A stretch of 64,000 nucleotides of DNA from Temperatibacter marinus (GTDB taxonomy: Bacteria > Pseudomonadota > Alphaproteobacteria > Sphingomonadales > Kordiimonadaceae), in the NCBI RefSeq assembly GCF_031598375.1, contig NZ_CP123872.1, positions 2,166,501-2,230,500 of the forward strand, in the 5' to 3' direction. Both the position numbers and the translations under genes were made by a program. Shown one piece after another: positions 25,684-34,962 of the stretch; position 1 is the first letter of the stretch; the number at the start of each line of letters is the position of its first letter. The notes under the pieces are model-generated. The model searched no databases and was not told where the DNA came from. It worked only from the letters and a program-made list of their open reading frames with translations.

Positions 25684-27636
25684 TTACTCTTTTTGACGTG
25701 TTGCAATAAGATCTTCAACAATAGAAGGGTCTGCTAGGGTTGAAGTGTCCCCTAGATTGGAGAAGTCTTTTTCGGCAATTTTTCTTAAGATGCGCCGCAT
25801 AATTTTACCAGAGCGTGTCTTTGGCAATCCTGGCGCAAACTGGATGGCATCTGGTGAAGCAATGGGTCCTATTTCTGTGCGGACCCACTTTGTTAACTCA
25901 CTCTTAAGCGTTTCATCCGGTTCAATGTCAGCATTACAGGTGACATACGCATAAATGCCTTGGCCTTTAATATCATGGGGAAAACCGACAACCGCAGCTT
26001 CTGCTATATGGTGATGGGCAACGAGTGCGCTCTCAACTTCGGCTGTGCCCATTCGATGACCAGAGACATTGATCACATCATCCACACGCCCCGTAATCCA
26101 ATAATAGCCGTCTTCATCGCGGCGACAGCCGTCCCCTGTAAAATACATGCCATCATATGTACTAAAATAAGTCTGCACAAAACGCTCGTGATCGCCGTAA
26201 ACGGTTCGCATCTGTCCTGGCCAACTGTCTAATATCACCAGATTACCTGAGGCCGCCCCCTCAAGAATAGTCCCTTCAGCATCCAAGAGTGCCGGTTTGA
26301 TGCCAAATATGGGGCGGGTCGCAGATCCGGGCTTTAAGGCTGTCGCTCCGGGCAGGGGGGTGATCATGGCGCCGCCAGTTTCAGTTTGCCACCATGTATC
26401 GACGATTTGGCACCGCTTATCACCAACAACACTATAGTACCAATTCCAAGCCTCAGGATTAATGGGTTCCCCCACGGTTCCAAGAAGCCTGAGAGAGGCG
26501 CGGCTATGCTGAGTAACTAAGTGATCACCTTCTTTCATGACAGCACGAATTGCAGTTGGCGCTGTATAGAAAATATTGACTTGATGCTTGTCAACAACTT
26601 CCCAGAAACGGCCAGAATCGGGATAATTTGGTACCCCTTCAAAAATCACTGAGGTGGCGCAATTGCTAAGAGGACCATAGACGATATAACTGTGACCTGT
26701 GATCCAACCCACATCAGCTGTACACCAGTAAATCTCCCCTTTTTTATAGTCGAAGACATATTCATGGGTCAGAGAAGCCCATAGCAGATACCCCCCTGTT
26801 GTATGGAGTACACCTTTTGGTTTTCCTGTGGAGCCACTTGTATAGAGGATAAAAAGAGGGTCTTCAGCATTCATAGGTGTACAGGGGCAGTCTGCATCTA
26901 CGGTTTCCAGTTCTTCATGATAGAGAATATCCCTGCCTGAAGTTAGAGGGACAGAGGCATTGGTGTGCGCAATCATCAATACCTTCTTGACCTCTTGCTT
27001 GTATGACTCTTTTAATATCTGAATAGCTTTATCAACATTGGCTTTTAGAGGGATTGTCTTAGCCCCTCGAATGCCCTCATCAGCTGTTATAATGAAGTCA
27101 GATTGGCAGTCATCTAGTCTTCCTGCGATCGCCTCACTTGAAAAGCCACCAAAGATAACGGAGTGCACAGCACCGATCCGCGCGCAAGCGAGCATCGCAT
27201 AGCTTGCTTCTGGGATCATTGGCATATAGAGCGTGACCCGATCCCCTTTTTTTACACCGTTTTTAAGAAGTATATTCGCAAAGCGACAGACATGAGAGTG
27301 CAGGTCTCCGTAAGTGATGGTTGAGGTTACAGAAGGATCGTCACCTTCAAAAATAAAGGCAACTGTGTCGCGATCTGTTTCAAGGTGACGGTCCACACAA
27401 TTATAGCAGGCATTTAACTGGCCGTCATCGAACCAGCGAATTGATACCGGGCCTGAAAAGTTGGTATCTTTAATTTTTGTTGGCACTTTAAACCAGTCAA
27501 GACGATCCTTATGGTCGCGCCAAAATCCTTCTGGATCCTCTACAGATTGCGCATACATTTTCATGTAGCGATCATGATCACACAGAGTATGATCTAAGGC
27601 CGATTGAGGGACGGGGTATAGGGTCGTATCTGTCAT
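25684..27636 (-). CDS. acs: Acetyl-CoA synthetase
   Basis: A 650-residue AMP-forming acetate-CoA ligase: P-loop [11 protein letters not shown], adenylate motif TWWQTETGG, hinge and C-terminal domain with [14 protein letters not shown] and the acetylatable Lys in [14 protein letters not shown]. Length and order match Acs closely. Makes acetyl-CoA from acetate via acetyl-AMP in the cytoplasm. The ATG at 27636 follows a GAGGTTT site; an extension to 27672 has no family similarity. No terminator was evident after the stop. Confidence 0.95.
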   Translation of the reverse strand: MTDTTLYPVPQSALDHTLCDHDRYMKMYAQSVEDPEGFWRDHKDRLDWFKVPTKIKDTNFSGPVSIRWFDDGQLNACYNCVDRHLETDRDTVAFIFEGDDPSVTSTITYGDLHSHVCRFANILLKNGVKKGDRVTLYMPMIPEASYAMLACARIGAVHSVIFGGFSSEAIAGRLDDCQSDFIITADEGIRGAKTIPLKANVDKAIQILKESYKQEVKKVLMIAHTNASVPLTSGRDILYHEELETVDADCPCTPMNAEDPLFILYTSGSTGKPKGVLHTTGGYLLWASLTHEYVFDYKKGEIYWCTADVGWITGHSYIVYGPLSNCATSVIFEGVPNYPDSGRFWEVVDKHQVNIFYTAPTAIRAVMKEGDHLVTQHSRASLRLLGTVGEPINPEAWNWYYSVVGDKRCQIVDTWWQTETGGAMITPLPGATALKPGSATRPIFGIKPALLDAEGTILEGAASGNLVILDSWPGQMRTVYGDHERFVQTYFSTYDGMYFTGDGCRRDEDGYYWITGRVDDVINVSGHRMGTAEVESALVAHHHIAEAAVVGFPHDIKGQGIYAYVTCNADIEPDETLKSELTKWVRTEIGPIASPDAIQFAPGLPKTRSGKIMRRILRKIAEKDFSNLGDTSTLADPSIVEDLIATRQKE

Positions 27637-27744
27637 GGTCAAACCTCTTCTTTCGCGGAGAATTTTAACCACAAGGAAAAGGGGAATGCTAGCAAAAATC
27701 GCTCACCTTTTAGTGATCGGCTCTTAGCGAGTTTTTCGACAAGC

Positions 27745-27779
27745 AAAAAAAAGCACGATGACAGGGCCAGCGTGCTTTT
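27745..27779 (-). terminator. Intrinsic terminator of the SDR gene at 27816
   Basis: Stem aaaagcacg (27749-27757) / cgtgctttt (27771-27779); read on the minus strand it ends in an 8-base U-run. Confidence 0.85.
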
Positions 27780-27815
27780 AGTTTCAGCCTTGTTTCAATC
27801 AGAGCGTTGTGACTA

Positions 27816-28622
27816 TTATGGCATTGCGCTTATGCCGCCATCAATTGGGATAATTGCCCCTGTGATATAGCCGCCGCCTTTTGAACATAAATACCGGATG
27901 ACGCACGTCATATCATCTGGAGACCCTATACGACCGAGCGGAACAGTTTTCCCCATCATATCGCGTTTTTCTTCAGTGTCTGTTGCAAAAGCCATCATTC
28001 TCGATTGAAAAGGGCCGGGGGCTATAGCGTTTACGGTTATATTTTTCTGTGTGAATTCATTGGCAAAAACTTTCGTCAAGTGATGTACCGCAGCCTTTGA
28101 CGCATTATAGCTAAAGACTTTGTTCGCCCCACCAGAAGAGGCCATGGCCCGTGTGCCCATTACAGATCCTGTATTAATGATACGGGACGGATCATCTTTT
28201 GATCCTGATTTTTCCAAGAGGGGCGCAAGTTTGAGCGTTAAATCTCCGACAGCTGTGAGATTAATATTAATAATTTTATCCCAAGCTTCGCGAGGGTAAT
28301 CTTCAGTTGCTGCCCCCCAAGTTGCGCCGCTATTATTGCATAGAATGTCGAGCTTGCTGGTTGCCTCCTTAAGCTGGCTAACCAATCCATTTAAGCCTTC
28401 TTCTGTACTTAGGTCTGCAGTCAATACGTCTACTGTACCAGGCCCGATTGCATTCAGTCGATCTGCGACTTCTTTTAGGGGCCCATATTTTCGAGACGCA
28501 ATGAAGACTTTGCATCCCGCTTCCACAAGAGCTTCGGTCATCATTTCGCCAATTCCGGAACCACCCCCCGTTACTAAAGCTACTTTTCCACTGATATCAA
28601 AGAGTTGTTCAAAATTCGCCAT
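27816..28622 (-). CDS. Short-chain dehydrogenase/reductase, RhlG-like
   Basis: A 268-residue classical SDR: cofactor motif TGGGSGIG (residues about 18-25), NNSG at 93-96, catalytic Ser in NTGSVMG and YNASK near residue 173, and terminal GGYITGAIIPIDGG. Resembles RhlG-type 3-oxoacyl reductases. NADP preference suggested by SRK after strand 2. It is divergent from the aldolase-SDR-APH-ACAD-quinone reductase genes, with a 125-base gap, and probably belongs to the same pathway. Confidence 0.9.
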   Translation of the reverse strand: MANFEQLFDISGKVALVTGGGSGIGEMMTEALVEAGCKVFIASRKYGPLKEVADRLNAIGPGTVDVLTADLSTEEGLNGLVSQLKEATSKLDILCNNSGATWGAATEDYPREAWDKIININLTAVGDLTLKLAPLLEKSGSKDDPSRIINTGSVMGTRAMASSGGANKVFSYNASKAAVHHLTKVFANEFTQKNITVNAIAPGPFQSRMMAFATDTEEKRDMMGKTVPLGRIGSPDDMTCVIRYLCSKGGGYITGAIIPIDGGISAMP

Positions 28623-28747
28623 ACTATATCCCTCCTATAAACTTTGAACGACTATAGATTTTTTTAGACTTGATTCAAGAAAACTCTTTATCACTTCCAA
28701 AAGAGCACTATAACCAATTAAGGGGAAGTTTTTTGAGGGAGAAGGAT

Positions 28748-29527
28748 ATGACACATCCATATGAATTGGAAATTCCATGCGTGAAAGACCAGGTCAGCGC
28801 GGAAGAATGGAAAATCCGCTGTGATCTTGCTGCGGCGTATAGATTGGTAGCTGATTTTGGTTGGGACGACTTGATTTATACGCATTTATCTGCGCGAGTT
28901 CCAGGGTCAGATCATCATTTTTTAATGAATCCTCTTGGTTTGATGTTTGATGAAATCACGGCCTCTAGTCTCGTTAAAATTGATCTGTCTGGTGAAAAAG
29001 TTATGGATAGTCCTTTTGAAGTGAATAGAGCAGGGTTTGTCATCCATAGCGCCATCCACGAAGCGCGAGAAGATGCTCATTGTATTGTTCATTTGCATAC
29101 AGATTACGGGATTGCCGTCTCTAATTTAAAAGAAGGGCTCCTGCCGCTCGCACAGTCTTCCCTCGTACCCTATGCATTCATGTCCTATCACGACTATCAT
29201 GGCTTTGCAGTCAATGACGAAGAAAGAGAAAGTCTTGTTAAAGATTTAGGCGAGGCCAAAGCAATGATTCTTAGAAATCATGGGACTTTGACAGCAGCGC
29301 CAACAGTTGCTGCGGCTTTTGAATTAATGTTTTTCTTGGAAAAAGCTTGCCGTATTCAGATTTTAACTCAAAGCGCAGGCGCGGAAATTCAGGGGATGTC
29401 TCAGGAAGCTTTGCAGCAAGCTTTGAAGGATATGTATGTGGTTCTTAAAGGGGATACAACAGGCAGTATGGTCTGGCCGGCGCTTTATCGTCGCGCTCAT
29501 CGCCTTGATCCTGATTTTGCGACATAG
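28748..29527 (+). CDS. Class II aldolase/adducin-family protein
   Basis: A 259-residue protein of the class II aldolase fold: divalent-metal His pair in CIVHLHTDYG and a third His in LRNHGTL. Family members cleave or isomerise hydroxy/keto compounds through a metal enolate, or do other lyase reactions. First gene of the rightward catabolic cluster, 9 bases before an SDR gene. The ATG at 28748 with AGGGAGAAGG upstream was chosen; the frame is open back to 28670 but without a ribosome site. The substrate is not known. Confidence 0.85.
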   Translation: MTHPYELEIPCVKDQVSAEEWKIRCDLAAAYRLVADFGWDDLIYTHLSARVPGSDHHFLMNPLGLMFDEITASSLVKIDLSGEKVMDSPFEVNRAGFVIHSAIHEAREDAHCIVHLHTDYGIAVSNLKEGLLPLAQSSLVPYAFMSYHDYHGFAVNDEERESLVKDLGEAKAMILRNHGTLTAAPTVAAAFELMFFLEKACRIQILTQSAGAEIQGMSQEALQQALKDMYVVLKGDTTGSMVWPALYRRAHRLDPDFAT

Positions 29528-29536
29528 GAGGGATGA

Positions 29537-30334
29537 ATGGATATTTTAAATAAATGTATCGTCATCACAGGCGGTGCCAGTGGTATCGGTATCGGACTAG
29601 CGAAACAAGCAATGGAAGAAGGTGCATCTAAGGTTGTCCTTCTGGATATTGACGAGGCTCAGGCGAGTAAAGTAGCTCAAGAGATTGGCGCTGTAGCCTA
29701 TGCTCTTGATGTGACAGATGAAGATGCCATTAAAGAGGTCATTGAGGACATTGAAAAAAGTCATGGGCCTATAGATCTATTTTTCTCAAATGCTGGCGTG
29801 ATGTTCCCAGATTATCCGGATTTTAACGCTTATGATTTATCCAATGAAAAGTGGGAGCTTTCATGGCAAGTGAACGTCATGGCTCATGTTTATATTTCTC
29901 GAATTCTTTTCCCCTTGTACAAAAAACGCGGAGCAGGCGGGTTTGTCATCACCGCTTCTGCAGCTGGCTTGTTAAACCAAATTGGGACAGCCAGTTATGG
30001 GGTGACCAAACATGCTGCCGTTGGAATGGCAGAAAATATGGCCTTCACGCATAACGATGAAGGCATTTATGTGGGGTGTATCTGTCCACAAGCCGTAGAA
30101 AGTAACATGCTTGGAGATCACACAGAGTCTGTTGCAGCGATGGACGGTATTTTATCGGCCGAAGAAATGGCAAAGAGAGCCTTTAAGGGCATAAAAGAAG
30201 ACCATTTCATGATTAGACCTCACGGTGTTGTCGTGCAATATTTTCAACAGAAGGCTGCAAATTATGATCGCTGGGTTGGCGGGATGCGGAAACTTCGCCG
30301 CATGCAAATCGCAAAAACAGGGACACCTGTGTAA
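29537..30334 (+). CDS. Short-chain dehydrogenase/reductase
   Basis: A 265-residue classical SDR: TGGASGIG (10-17), SNAGV near 86, TASAAG with the catalytic Ser, YGVTK near 155. Has a Leu-Asp-Ile-Asp after strand 2, indicating NAD(H). Follows the aldolase gene by 9 bases and precedes the APH kinase gene by about 50. In 4-hydroxyacid pathways an SDR converts the keto to the hydroxy form; that role is inferred from context. Confidence 0.9.
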   Translation: MDILNKCIVITGGASGIGIGLAKQAMEEGASKVVLLDIDEAQASKVAQEIGAVAYALDVTDEDAIKEVIEDIEKSHGPIDLFFSNAGVMFPDYPDFNAYDLSNEKWELSWQVNVMAHVYISRILFPLYKKRGAGGFVITASAAGLLNQIGTASYGVTKHAAVGMAENMAFTHNDEGIYVGCICPQAVESNMLGDHTESVAAMDGILSAEEMAKRAFKGIKEDHFMIRPHGVVVQYFQQKAANYDRWVGGMRKLRRMQIAKTGTPV

Positions 30335-30386
30335 GGACACCTGTGTAATAGTCAGTTTATTGGGTCAATGAGAATAGGAATTTATT

Positions 30387-31457
30387 GTGGTAAATATGAA
30401 TAAAACTATAGATGTTCGTACCGGCGAGGATCTTGATGTTTCCGTCGTTAATAAGGTCATGAAAGAAAATATTGAGGGATTAGTGGGCAGTCCTCAAATC
30501 CGTCAATTTGCAAGTGGTCATTCGAATCTCACCTATAGCCTTGACTATGGGACAAGAAAATTTGTTTTGCGGCGTCCCCCATTTGGCACAAAGCCAAAAT
30601 CTGGTCATTCTATGATCCGTGAATATAGTGTTATGAAAGCTTTGAAACCAGCTTTTGGTGCAGTGCCGGAATGTTTTTTCCATATGGATGATGATACAAG
30701 TCCCTTTGGCGCAGAATTTTATGTGATGGAGCAAGTAGAAGGCCGTAAGCTTGAAAAAGAAATTCCTAAAGATTGGGGGTTTGGTCATCAGGAAGGGCGG
30801 AAGCTCTGCCTTTCATTTTTTGAAAAATTAATCGACCTCCATAAAGTTGATTACAAAGCCATAGGTTTAGGTGATTTTGGTAAGCCAGAGGGCTATGTTG
30901 AACGTCAAATTAAAGGTTGGAATGGGCGCTATGAACGTGCATTGACGGATGATGTTGATGCTTTTGAAGATGTTAGAGATTGGCTTGAAAATGTTATGCC
31001 TGAAACTGAGGTAGGACACTCAATTTGTCACGGTGATTTTCGGTTAGATAATGTCATTTTAAACGGCGAAGACCCATATAAAATTGACGCTGTCCTTGAT
31101 TGGGAAATTAGTGCCCTAGGGGATCCTATGATGGATCTTGGTAATACACTTGCTTATTGGGTTCAGGCGGATGATCCAGACACTCTCAAAGTTGCTGCCA
31201 TGCAGCCTTCTCAAGCTGAAGGTATGATGACAAGGGAAGAGATCGTTGAACTCTATGGAGAAGCAACAGGATTTGATATGTCAAAATTTACTTTTTACCA
31301 TGTTTACGGGGTTTTCCGTCTTGTGGTTATTTTACAACAAATCTACTATCGATACTATCACGGACAAACTAAGAATAAGGCTTTCGCCTCCTTCGGGATG
31401 CAGGTGAACGGCTTTGGCAATTATGCTCGGTATCTCATACAGAAATCTAAATTATAG
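30387..31457 (+). CDS. APH-fold phosphotransferase, ACAD10/11- or LvaA-like
   Basis: A 356-residue aminoglycoside-phosphotransferase-fold kinase: SGHSNLTYSL (nucleotide loop), KFVLRRPP with the ATP-binding Lys, catalytic HGDFRLDNVI and metal-binding DWEISALGDP. This subgroup is fused to acyl-CoA dehydrogenase in animal ACAD10/11 and stands alone as LvaA in the levulinate operon, where it phosphorylates 4-hydroxyacyl-CoA. It is 11 bases before an acyl-CoA dehydrogenase gene here, giving the same pair as separate genes. GTG at 30387 has AATAGGAAT upstream; ATG at 30396 is the alternative. Confidence 0.85.
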   Translation: MVNMNKTIDVRTGEDLDVSVVNKVMKENIEGLVGSPQIRQFASGHSNLTYSLDYGTRKFVLRRPPFGTKPKSGHSMIREYSVMKALKPAFGAVPECFFHMDDDTSPFGAEFYVMEQVEGRKLEKEIPKDWGFGHQEGRKLCLSFFEKLIDLHKVDYKAIGLGDFGKPEGYVERQIKGWNGRYERALTDDVDAFEDVRDWLENVMPETEVGHSICHGDFRLDNVILNGEDPYKIDAVLDWEISALGDPMMDLGNTLAYWVQADDPDTLKVAAMQPSQAEGMMTREEIVELYGEATGFDMSKFTFYHVYGVFRLVVILQQIYYRYYHGQTKNKAFASFGMQVNGFGNYARYLIQKSKL

Positions 31458-31468
31458 GGGTTTATACA

Positions 31469-32704
31469 ATGGTTGATTTTACACGAAGTGCTCGTATTGA
31501 AGAGCTGATCGAAAAGGTAACAACCTTCATTGAAGATGAAATTTTACCGCTTGAAGAAGAATATTGGTCTCTTGTTGGTGCTGAAGGCGATCGTTGGTCT
31601 TTAACGTCACGTCAGACTGAAATTTTAGAAAGTTTAAAGGCCAAGGCTAAAGCCAAAAATTTATGGAATTTCTTCTTGCCCGATAGTCAAGGGGGCTATG
31701 GACTGTCAAATGTTGAATATGCCTACCTAGCCGAAGAAATGGGCCGTTCTCACATTGCGTCTGAAGTGTTTAACTGTGCAGCGCCTGACACAGGCAACAT
31801 GGAAGTTTTTGAGCGCTATGGTACACAGGCTCATAAGGATAAATGGCTGAAGCCATTATTGGCCGGAGAAATTCGTTCTGCTTATGTAATGACAGAACCA
31901 GATGTGGCATCCAGTGATGCGACAAATATTGCACTAGAAGCAAAATTAGACGGTGATGAATGGGTTTTGAACGGAGAGAAATATTGGGCTTCGGGTGCTG
32001 GGGATAAACGCTGTAAAATCTGGATTGTCATGTGCCGAACAGCCGATGAAGACACACCGCGCCACAATAGACATACGATGATTCTTGTTGAACCTTCCAC
32101 AGAGGGGGTGGAAGTGTTGCGTCCAATGACGGTGTTTGGGTCAGATGATGCGCCGCACGGTCACATGCATATAAGATTTACAAATGTACGTGTACCTAAG
32201 GAAAATGTTATTCACGGCGAAGGGACAGGCTTTGAAGTAGCCCAAGGCCGCCTTGGGCCGGGTCGTATTCATCACTGTATGCGCTCTATCGGGGCCGCTG
32301 AAAAGGCGTTGGATTTGATGATTAAACGAGCCTTATCCCGAGAAGCCTTTGGTAAGCCGATGGTTAAACTTGGAGCGAATTATGACATCATCGCTGAATG
32401 CCGAATAGAAATTGAAATGGCTCGTCTCTTGTGCCTCAAAGCAGCTTATATGATGGATACAATTGGTGTGAAAGCAGCGTCACCTTGGATCAGTAAGATT
32501 AAAGTGGTTGCCCCGCGTATGTCACTGAAAGTCATTGACGAGAGCATGCAAATGTTTGGAGGTACAGGTGTGTCACAGGATACACCTCTTGCCAGTATGT
32601 ATGCTGCACAGCGAACGCTGCGATTCGCAGACGGACCGGATGCGGTGCACCGAATGGTCATTGCTCGGACAGAGCTGAAAAAATACCGCGATAACAAAGT
32701 ATAG
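31469..32704 (+). CDS. Acyl-CoA dehydrogenase, ACAD10/11-like
   Basis: A 411-residue flavoprotein: N-terminal helical domain, YVMTEPDVASSDATN (FAD/substrate loop), the WVLNGEKYWASGAGD segment, then RALSREAFGKP and QMFGGTGVSQDTPLA. Size and motifs put it with the ACAD10/ACAD11 branch, which removes phosphate from 4-phosphoacyl-CoA to give the 2-enoyl/3-enoyl product. Together with the preceding kinase gene this suggests catabolism of 4-hydroxy acids. Overall order aldolase-SDR-APH-ACAD-quinone reductase, with gaps of 9-50 bases, forms one operon. Confidence 0.9.
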   Translation: MVDFTRSARIEELIEKVTTFIEDEILPLEEEYWSLVGAEGDRWSLTSRQTEILESLKAKAKAKNLWNFFLPDSQGGYGLSNVEYAYLAEEMGRSHIASEVFNCAAPDTGNMEVFERYGTQAHKDKWLKPLLAGEIRSAYVMTEPDVASSDATNIALEAKLDGDEWVLNGEKYWASGAGDKRCKIWIVMCRTADEDTPRHNRHTMILVEPSTEGVEVLRPMTVFGSDDAPHGHMHIRFTNVRVPKENVIHGEGTGFEVAQGRLGPGRIHHCMRSIGAAEKALDLMIKRALSREAFGKPMVKLGANYDIIAECRIEIEMARLLCLKAAYMMDTIGVKAASPWISKIKVVAPRMSLKVIDESMQMFGGTGVSQDTPLASMYAAQRTLRFADGPDAVHRMVIARTELKKYRDNKV

Positions 32705-32713
32705 GATGATTGT

Positions 32714-33691
32714 ATGAAGGCTATAATTTGCTCAACCTTAGACGGGCCTAATGCCTTGACTTATGGTGATTTTGACGATCCTGAGATTTCTGCAGGCATG
32801 GTCAAGGTGGAGATGAAAGCGGCCTCTTTAAATTTCCCCGATGTGTTGATAACATACGGTAAATACCAGATGAAGCCTGAACTTCCTTTTATTCCTGGCG
32901 GTGAAGGCGCTGGGGTTATCACCGAAGTCGGTGAAGGTGTGACCCACTTAGCTGTGGGCGATCGGGTGATGGTTACTACCATGGCAGGGGCTTTTGCGGA
33001 CTATGCTGTTGTCCCCGCTATGATGGCAATGAAAATCCCTGAAACTATGAGTTTTAGCGAAGCTGCAGCCTTTATGATCATTTACGGCACAAGTTATCAT
33101 GCCTTGAAACAGCGGGCTAACATTCAATCTGGGGAAAAATTATTAGTCATGGGTGCTGCTGGCGGCGTTGGTCTTGCAACTATTCAAATCGCTAAGGCCA
33201 TGGGGGCAGAGGTTATAGCGGCGGCATCCAATTCAGAAAAGTTAGCAGTATGTGAACAGAACGGGGCAGATCACTGTATAAATTACTCTGAGGGGGATGT
33301 TAAGGCCCTGTTCAAACAGGCGGCTCCGAAAGGCTTTGATGTTGTTTATGACCCTGTTGGTGGCGACATGAGTGAAATTGCCTTCCGCAATATGGCTTAT
33401 AACGGACGCCACTTAGTGATTGGCTTTGCTGCCGGAGATATTCCCGCGATCCCCGCCAATTTGGCCCTTCTTAAAATGTGTCAACTTGTGGGGGTTTTTT
33501 GGGGAAGTTGGGCTATGAAATTCCCACAAGATCAGATGCGAAATATGAAAGAGCTCTTTGAACTTTATGAAGCAAAAAAAGTGAAACCCCTTGTTGAAAG
33601 CAGCTATAAAATGGCTGACTTTAAAGAAGCGTACGCTTGCTTAACTGAGAGACGTGTTAAAGGAAAAGTTGTCCTTGAGATTGGCTCGTAA
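32714..33691 (+). CDS. NADPH:quinone oxidoreductase-like MDR enzyme
   Basis: A 325-residue zinc-free medium-chain reductase: N-terminal GroES-like half with PFIPGGEGAGVI, Rossmann AAGGVGLATIQIAKAMGA near 150, then a C-terminal half ending GKVVLEIG. The quinone-reductase/enoyl-reductase group reduces quinones or alkenals/enoyl thioesters with NADPH. Last gene of the cluster; its 3' end overlaps the convergent ung gene by 35 bases. In this setting an enoyl reduction step is possible. Confidence 0.88.
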   Translation: MKAIICSTLDGPNALTYGDFDDPEISAGMVKVEMKAASLNFPDVLITYGKYQMKPELPFIPGGEGAGVITEVGEGVTHLAVGDRVMVTTMAGAFADYAVVPAMMAMKIPETMSFSEAAAFMIIYGTSYHALKQRANIQSGEKLLVMGAAGGVGLATIQIAKAMGAEVIAAASNSEKLAVCEQNGADHCINYSEGDVKALFKQAAPKGFDVVYDPVGGDMSEIAFRNMAYNGRHLVIGFAAGDIPAIPANLALLKMCQLVGVFWGSWAMKFPQDQMRNMKELFELYEAKKVKPLVESSYKMADFKEAYACLTERRVKGKVVLEIGS

Positions 33692-34376
33692 CAGAAGGCT
33701 TAAGAGCCCAGTTCACGGGCTCTTTGCCGTTCTCGATTAAATAGTCGTTCGCAAGACCAAAATGGCCGCAGCCTATAAAGCCTTTATGTGCGGATAGAGG
33801 GCTTGGGTGCACAGCTTCCAAGACAAGATGCTTCTTTTTATCAACAAAAGACGCCTTTCTTTGCGCATAGGCACCCCACAACATAAAAACGATAGAGTTG
33901 CCTTGCTCGTTGAGGATCTCAATAACAGCATCTGTGAATCCTTCCCATCCTTTTTTTTGATGGCTGGCGGCTTTTGAATGTTCAACGGTAAGGACGCTAT
34001 TAAGTAAGAGAACCCCTTGATTTGTCCAGTCAGTTAAATTCCCATGATCTGGGGCTTTAATCCCAATATCACGTTCAATTTCTTTATAAATATTTCGTAG
34101 TGACGGAGGGATTTTTACAGCCTCAGGTACTGAAAAGCATAAACCATGTGCTTGTCCTGACCCATGGTAGGGGTCCTGTCCGAGGATGACAATTTTCACT
34201 TCATCGAAAGGAGTGTGATTGAAAGCAGAAAAGATATCCTTTTCACTTGGGTAAATAATTTTCCCTGCTGCTTTTTCTTGGCCAAGAAATTTTTCAAGTT
34301 CAGACAAAGGTGCGGACTTTAAGGTCTCTTCCAGTTGAGTTCGCCAAACAGGCGAGAGTTGTGATGCTATTTGCAT
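33657..34376 (-). CDS. ung: Uracil-DNA glycosylase
   Basis: A 239-residue family-1 UDG: catalytic motif GQDPYHGSGQAHG with Asp68, LLLNSVLTVE, and HPSPLSAHKGF. Removes uracil from DNA in base-excision repair. The 3' end overlaps the preceding convergent quinone-reductase gene by 35 bases, and no shared terminator is visible. ATG at 34376 with a modest ribosome site. Confidence 0.95.
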   Translation of the reverse strand: MQIASQLSPVWRTQLEETLKSAPLSELEKFLGQEKAAGKIIYPSEKDIFSAFNHTPFDEVKIVILGQDPYHGSGQAHGLCFSVPEAVKIPPSLRNIYKEIERDIGIKAPDHGNLTDWTNQGVLLLNSVLTVEHSKAASHQKKGWEGFTDAVIEILNEQGNSIVFMLWGAYAQRKASFVDKKKHLVLEAVHPSPLSAHKGFIGCGHFGLANDYLIENGKEPVNWALKPSVTSQSQGQLFL

Positions 34377-34474
34377 AAAAATATTTCCTCTCGTGCTCTT
34401 GCGTACCTAACAAGACTTTTCTTTTATGATCAATATGTTTATGCTCTAATAATTCGAGGAATAGGAAAACTCAT

Positions 34475-34945
34475 ATGCCACATGACCCTTCTCATGATCA
34501 CGATCATTGTATCGAAGCTGCCCTTAAAGAAGCCGAGCGACTTTGTGCCGAAAAAGGGTTGCGATTCACCCCTATTCGACGTGAGATACTCAAAATGATC
34601 TGGTCCAATCATAAAGCAGTTAAAGCCTATGATCTTTTGGATCGAATTGCGACTGAATCTCCAGTAGGATCTGCTAAGCCTCCTACAGTCTACAGAGCCC
34701 TAGATTTCCTTATGAACGAAGGCTTTGTCCATAAAATTGAAAGCTTGAATGCTTATATAGGATGTCCCCATCCAGGGACTAATCACCTCAGTCAATTTTT
34801 GATATGTGATGCTTGCAGCGACGTTGTTGAAGTTAATATTTCGGCCATTGAGGAAAATATTAAGATTGTATCAAATGACAACGGCTTTCAAGTGCGAGGT
34901 CAAACCATTGAAGTGCATGGACTATGTCGTGATTGCTCTGGCTAA
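34475..34945 (+). CDS. zur: Zinc uptake regulator
   Basis: A 156-residue Fur-family protein. Winged helix with LRFTPIRREIL and KPPTVYRALDFLMNEGFVHKI, then a dimerisation domain with two CxxC pairs (CDAC at 111-114 and CRDC at 151-154) for structural zinc. The His/Asp-rich N-terminus (HDHDH) and GCPHPGTNHLSQFLICD are typical of Zur rather than Fur. It represses zinc-uptake genes when zinc is plentiful. A matching palindrome lies in front of the MerC/ABC operon at 13736. Adjacent hybrid kinase gene follows by 17 bases, likely incidental. Confidence 0.9.
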   Translation: MPHDPSHDHDHCIEAALKEAERLCAEKGLRFTPIRREILKMIWSNHKAVKAYDLLDRIATESPVGSAKPPTVYRALDFLMNEGFVHKIESLNAYIGCPHPGTNHLSQFLICDACSDVVEVNISAIEENIKIVSNDNGFQVRGQTIEVHGLCRDCSG

Positions 34946-34962
34946 GAGTGAAGTGAAGAAAT

